Positions 6,147-9,163 of a DNA stretch of 9,163 nt are shown here, in pieces. The position numbers were made by a program, and so were the translations under genes. The notes below the pieces were generated by a model. That model did no database searches. It worked only from the letters and a program-made list of their open reading frames with translations, and was not told the origin of the DNA. The DNA comes from Alcaligenaceae bacterium (GTDB lineage: Bacteria; Pseudomonadota; Gammaproteobacteria; Burkholderiales; Burkholderiaceae), in NCBI GenBank assembly GCA_947372575.1, contig CANBUF010000052.1:1-9163 (forward strand), read 5' to 3'. Each line of letters opens with the position of its first letter. Position 1 is the first letter of the stretch.

Positions 6147-6160
6147 GCAAGTTATTGTAC

Positions 6161-6952
6161 TCAAAATTTGAACGTTACCCCGAGCGCAGCGCCGTATAAG
6201 TCAAGATTCGAAGTGACGTTATTGTTCTGGGTACGGTAAAAAAGGTTGTTGAAATTCAGGCTGATATCCCCCCAGTCATAGGCTTTTCCGATACCAATAA
6301 TGCCCTGCGTCGTCACCTGTGTGCCGCTCACACCACCTCCCACGTCCACATAGAATGGGATGAAGTAGTCAGAATCAGAAATCCGTACACGTCCCTTTAC
6401 ACCAACAATCGGATTTGTCAGCGCACTCGTTGCACTCAAGGAAGTGGCCGCAGGAACGCCTTGTACGTTGACATCCGTCTTGACCATCGTGGTCAAAATC
6501 CTCACACCCGCCATCGCGTCCAGATAAACCTGAGGGGTGCTGTAAAGGGTATAGGTTGCCGCGAGGTTATAAATCCCCATGTTCATATTGGTCGTGGAGC
6601 CCAGGTCATTCTGACCCACGATCCTGGAGCCCTGGTTCTGGAGGCTTGAATACAGCAGATTGGCTGCGAACCCCCAATTGCCCTTGTGCACCTCACCCTC
6701 AATCATGGCTGCGTACTGAAGCTTGGACAACAATTGGCTGGCGGGAAATTTCTCATCCGCGATAGAGTGATCACCATACGAGACCTGACCACTCACATTC
6801 AGCAGCCAGAGGTATGGGGTGAGTGAATAGCGCCAGCCCTCACTGATCTGTGGAATCGGGATAGCTTGCTTAGGTTCATCCTGCGCAGCCAATACAGAAA
6901 AAGCTACGCCACTCAATAAAACAGCTGACAGCAAATGATAGATTTTTTTCAT
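6161..6952 (-). CDS. Outer-membrane beta-barrel protein, function unknown
   Basis: A 263-residue exported protein. The signal peptide covers about residues 1-23 (MKKIYHLL, a hydrophobic core, cleavage near VLAA). The mature part has alternating polar and hydrophobic strands with aromatic girdles, for example WRYSLTPYLWLLNVSGQ (40-56). It ends LYGAALGVTFKF with a C-terminal phenylalanine, the signal used by the BAM machinery for outer-membrane insertion. The WxxxLTPYLWL opening is common among uncharacterised proteobacterial barrel proteins, whose substrate or role is not established. The start ATG has only a weak GGAT-type ribosome-binding site and no convincing promoter could be picked in the 118 bp upstream, so it may be transcribed with the SYLF gene. 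kup lies 160 bp downstream. Confidence 0.8.
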   Translation of the reverse strand: MKKIYHLLSAVLLSGVAFSVLAAQDEPKQAIPIPQISEGWRYSLTPYLWLLNVSGQVSYGDHSIADEKFPASQLLSKLQYAAMIEGEVHKGNWGFAANLLYSSLQNQGSRIVGQNDLGSTTNMNMGIYNLAATYTLYSTPQVYLDAMAGVRILTTMVKTDVNVQGVPAATSLSATSALTNPIVGVKGRVRISDSDYFIPFYVDVGGGVSGTQVTTQGIIGIGKAYDWGDISLNFNNLFYRTQNNNVTSNLDLYGAALGVTFKF

Positions 6953-7070
6953 GCATTCAATCCGATTTCTTGACTGACTTTGTTAATTGAAGACCGATGA
7001 CTGCTCTTTGCTGTTTGAAAAATGATGACTAGGCTTCGCCGTGTGAGGACTGACGAGTGTTCTTTCTAAT

Positions 7071-7628
7071 TTATTTATTGATTTTTGTAATCTTGTTGCC
7101 TTGAATGCCAACACCTGCCATCAAGCCTTTCTGACCAAAAACAAAAGCATAAATATCGTCCTGCATGTTCATGGTGGTGTGCGAGACCCCAACACCCTGA
7201 TCAACGACAACTACGCTCGGGCCCACGCCCACTTCAAAGCCATCAGCCTTGTTCAGTTCAGCCAACGCGCTTTCTTTCATAAAAAACATCGCATAGCCGT
7301 ATGTCTGCGCACCTGCCTGCAAACCAAAGGATGCTCCGGTTGTATTGTAGAAAGCGCTGGCTTTACCATTGCGCCACAACACGCCCTCTCCAAACTGACC
7401 ACCCACTAAAAATCCTGCTTTAGTAATACTTGGGAAAACCAGTACGGCGATTGCCTTTTCACTCAATGTGCGCGCTGCCGGAACGGTCTTGACCAGCTGT
7501 TCCAATGCAGTGCGAGACGCGCGCTCCAGTTCAGCCCTGCTTTCTGCGTGCGCAGCTGGCAGCAGCGCAACCAATAGCAGTGTGCAAATAGACAAAAATC
7601 GGGTGCAACCACGTGAAAAGATAGACAT
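7071..7628 (-). CDS. Secreted SYLF (YSC84) domain lipid-binding protein
   Basis: A 185-residue protein with signal peptide residues 1-28 (MSIFSRGCTRFLSICTLLLV core, cleavage after AHA), followed by one SYLF/YSC84 domain covering almost all the rest. Visible family segments are KAIAVLVFPSITKAGFLVGG (58-77), the glycine-rich GQFGEGVLW (77-85), SFGLQAGAQ (100-108) and FEVGVGPSVVVVD (131-143). SYLF domains bind phosphoinositides in eukaryotes; the bacterial exported forms are thought to act at the envelope, without a defined activity. The reading frame is open up to a TTG at 7670, but that codon lies in the loop of the intrinsic terminator. The ATG at 7628 has GGAA 7 nt upstream and gives a normal signal peptide, so it is chosen. 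Only about 20 bp separate it from the terminator, leaving little room for its own promoter. Confidence 0.9.
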   Translation of the reverse strand: MSIFSRGCTRFLSICTLLLVALLPAAHAESRAELERASRTALEQLVKTVPAARTLSEKAIAVLVFPSITKAGFLVGGQFGEGVLWRNGKASAFYNTTGASFGLQAGAQTYGYAMFFMKESALAELNKADGFEVGVGPSVVVVDQGVGVSHTTMNMQDDIYAFVFGQKGLMAGVGIQGNKITKINK

Positions 7629-7649
7629 ATATATTTCCAGAATTAGTTT

Positions 7650-7682
7650 AAAAAAAACAGGCCTCATCAAGAGGCCTGTTTT
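7650..7682 (-). terminator. Intrinsic terminator of the MFS transporter gene
   Basis: On the minus strand a perfect 12-bp stem, AAAACAGGCCTC/GAGGCCTGTTTT (arms 7671-7682 and 7654-7665), closes a 5-nt loop and runs into eight Ts (7650-7657). It starts 8 nt after the MFS stop codon. This is a textbook Rho-independent terminator. The T-rich other end also makes it partly functional in the plus direction. Confidence 0.92.
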
Positions 7683-7690
7683 CAGGAAAC

Positions 7691-8971
7691 TCAGACCTTG
7701 ACAGGCTTGAGTAATTTAGTTGACATCACAAGCAAACCACCCATCGCGATACTGGCAGCCAGGAAATACAAGCCACCCGAGAGGCTGCCCGTCGTATCCT
7801 TGATCCAGCCCACAATGAATGGGCTGACAAAACCTGACAAATTGCCAATCGAGTTAATCATGGCGATACCCGCGGCTGCGGCCGAACCCGTGAGGTAAGC
7901 CGTTGGTAAGCTCCAGGACAAGGCAATCGAGGACAAGATCCCGATCGCTGCAAAGGTAATACCAACCAGTGCAATCGTCAAATTAGTCGTAAATACGCTG
8001 CTAATCCAGAACCCTAACGCACCCACAATCGTAATGATGAACATATGCCAGTGGCGCTCACCTGTCCGGTCGGAGCTTTTACCAACCAGCACCATCGCGA
8101 CAGCGGCTACAAGATAAGGGATCGCAGAATACAAGCCGTTATGAAAGACATCCGTCACGCCCGCAGTCTTAATGAGGTTAGGCAGCCAGAAGCCAATTCC
8201 GTAAAGTCCCATCACCAGAAAGAAATAGATCCCGCTAAAAATCCAGACGCGCAGATCTGTAAAGATTTTAGCAATCGGCAAATGTACTTTTTTCACCGCA
8301 TCGGCATCCAGGCGTGCCTGAAGGAAAGACTTTTCCTCCGGATTTAGCCATTTAGCCTTGAGGACTGTGTCATCCAGATAAAAGAATGTCACAAGGCCAA
8401 GCACTACTGAAGGGATGCCTTCAAGCAAGAACAACCATTTCCAGCCTGCGATACCGTATGCACCCGAGTAGTTTTCCATGATCCAGCCTGACAGAGGTCC
8501 ACCGATCACACCGGAAAACGCTACGGCCGTCATGAACAGCGCAACGATACGGCCACGGCGATCTTGCGGATACCAGTAGGTCAGATACAGAATGATCCCG
8601 GGGAAAAATCCTGCTTCGGCGATACCGAGGAGGAAACGCAATGCGTAATAGGTCATTTCGCTATTGACGAACATCATGCATGAGGACAAAACGCCCCAGG
8701 TAACCATGATCCGTGAAATCCATATACGGGGGCCAATCTTTTCGAGCAGGATGTTGCTCGGGACTTCAAAGATAAAGTAACCAATAAAGAAAATACCAGC
8801 ACCCAGCCCATAGACTGTTTCGCTGAATTTGAGGTCAGACAACATTTGCAGCTTGGCAAAGCCGACGTTTACACGGTCAAGGTAGGCCGCGAGATAGCAA
8901 ATGAACAAAAACGGGATGAGTCGCAGAGTGACTTTCTTGTATATATTCTCTGCTTGTAGGGTGTCTGCCAT
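7691..8971 (-). CDS. MFS transporter, anion:cation symporter (ACS) family
   Basis: A 426-residue inner-membrane carrier with about twelve transmembrane helices and a hydrophilic central loop (about residues 200-240). ACS-family marks are AYLDRVNVGFAKLQM (29-43, with D32 and R33 after helix 1), the EVPSNILLEKIGPR loop 2-3 motif (69-82), RFLLGIAEAGFFPG (112-125), YWYPQDRRGR (132-141) and WLFLLEGIPS (179-188). Relatives take up organic anions such as tartrate, phthalate or hydroxyphenylacetate with protons; no catabolic gene nearby tells which substrate applies. The start at 8971 is chosen because AAAGGA lies 7 nt upstream and the protein then begins as in relatives. An upstream GTG at 9025 would add 18 residues but sits almost on the predicted transcription start. 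It ends 8 nt before a strong terminator, so it is a single-gene unit. Confidence 0.92.
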   Translation of the reverse strand: MADTLQAENIYKKVTLRLIPFLFICYLAAYLDRVNVGFAKLQMLSDLKFSETVYGLGAGIFFIGYFIFEVPSNILLEKIGPRIWISRIMVTWGVLSSCMMFVNSEMTYYALRFLLGIAEAGFFPGIILYLTYWYPQDRRGRIVALFMTAVAFSGVIGGPLSGWIMENYSGAYGIAGWKWLFLLEGIPSVVLGLVTFFYLDDTVLKAKWLNPEEKSFLQARLDADAVKKVHLPIAKIFTDLRVWIFSGIYFFLVMGLYGIGFWLPNLIKTAGVTDVFHNGLYSAIPYLVAAVAMVLVGKSSDRTGERHWHMFIITIVGALGFWISSVFTTNLTIALVGITFAAIGILSSIALSWSLPTAYLTGSAAAAGIAMINSIGNLSGFVSPFIVGWIKDTTGSLSGGLYFLAASIAMGGLLVMSTKLLKPVKV

Positions 8972-9027
8972 CGAGATTCCTTTTATAATTGAGGGTTGCA
9001 TGCGGACAACGATCGCAAAGCGCACGC

Positions 9028-9033
9028 ATTATA
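9028..9033 (-). promoter_or_regulatory. Consensus -10 box for the MFS gene
   Basis: A perfect TATAAT on the minus strand, 57 nt upstream of the MFS ATG, predicts a start near 9021 and a leader of about 50 nt carrying AAAGGA. The -35 region is poor (no TTGACA-like hexamer at 16-18 nt), which suggests help from an activator. Confidence 0.45.
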
Positions 9034-9039
9034 TCTACA

Positions 9040-9055
9040 AGCCCAGGCTGGGGCT
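9040..9055. promoter_or_regulatory. Candidate operator just upstream of the MFS -10 box
   Basis: AGCCC-AGGCTG-GGGCT, 5-bp perfect arms around 6 nt, occupies the -18 to -35 region of the predicted MFS promoter and overlaps the stop codon of the upstream gene. It could be a regulator site or a small 3' hairpin of that gene. Short arms, so weak evidence. Confidence 0.25.
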
Positions 9056-9163
9056 ATTCCACACGTTTGGCGTCGATCCAGTATTTCTGCATTTCGATGA
9101 ACAGAAATGATGCAGACCACGTAATCAGGATCAGGCCCGTGAGCGCCTCCACGCCAGTGAGAT
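9054..9163 (-). CDS. C-terminal end of a membrane protein, possibly a potassium channel
   Basis: The last 35 codons before a TAG, open to the right edge. The peptide reads LTGVEALTGLILITWSASFL followed by FIEMQKYWIDAKRVE: one hydrophobic helix with a small-residue and tryptophan pattern, then a short charged cytoplasmic tail. This resembles the last helix of small two-transmembrane ion-channel (Ion_trans_2) proteins, but the selectivity filter would lie beyond the edge, so the family is a guess from memory. The coding call rests on an open frame with a natural membrane-helix composition and on its position before the MFS promoter. Confidence 0.55.
   Translation of the reverse strand, partial: LTGVEALTGLILITWSASFLFIEMQKYWIDAKRVE

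Noticed and set aside
6002..6160. Known potassium-linked riboswitch (ydaO/c-di-AMP or similar) before kup
   Set aside because: The hairpins are simple inverted repeats; I see no conserved core of a known riboswitch class.
7010..7070. Terminator after the SYLF gene
   Set aside because: Only a 3-bp GGC-GAA-GCC stem precedes the T run, too weak to call a terminator.
7629..7670. Upstream TTG start adding 14 residues to the SYLF protein
   Set aside because: The codon lies in the loop of the intrinsic terminator, and the extension would sit in front of a normal signal peptide; the ATG at 7628 has a ribosome-binding site.
8972..9025. GTG start adding 18 residues to the MFS transporter
   Set aside because: It almost coincides with the start site predicted from the TATAAT box, and the ATG at 8971 has a strong AAAGGA at ideal spacing.

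Overview
The window looks like chromosomal DNA of a betaproteobacterium, most likely Burkholderiales and possibly near Alcaligenaceae. This rests on the protein styles (peroxiredoxin, ACS-family MFS carrier, orphan ModA-like binding protein, SlyX ending in PPHY) and on moderate GC; the genus cannot be fixed from sequence alone. I see no transposase, integrase, tRNA, rRNA, CRISPR array or phage gene. Most of it reads as ordinary, compact housekeeping and stress DNA.

Left part (1-1335, all minus strand): the 5' end of a peroxiredoxin gene is cut by the window edge. Upstream of it lie a strong hairpin, an ATP-binding-type universal stress protein, and a small cysteine phosphatase-like protein of the DUF442/TIGR01244 group with a TTG start. 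A perfect FNR/Anr-type palindrome (TTGAT-N4-ATCAA) lies between the last two and fits control of the stress protein by low oxygen.

Middle part (1336-3500): a secreted ModA-like substrate-binding protein (minus) is divergent from an alpha/beta hydrolase followed by slyX (plus). These are the only plus-strand genes. The gap between slyX and the convergent GST gene carries a degenerate 37-bp tandem duplication.

Right part (3501-9163, all minus): kup (potassium uptake) overlaps a glutathione S-transferase gene by 4 bp (GTGA), so the two are probably translationally coupled. Upstream of kup is a leader with three inverted repeats, two of which compete for the same bases. Further upstream come an outer-membrane beta-barrel protein, a secreted SYLF/YSC84 protein, a textbook intrinsic terminator, an ACS-family MFS transporter with a perfect TATAAT box, and at the right edge the last 35 codons of a membrane protein, possibly a small potassium channel.

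Functional theme: stress and envelope homeostasis (peroxide removal, universal stress protein, glutathione chemistry, potassium uptake, outer-membrane and SYLF proteins). I found no convincing new multi-gene system. The items most worth checking are the FNR box, the kup leader and the kup-GST coupling.
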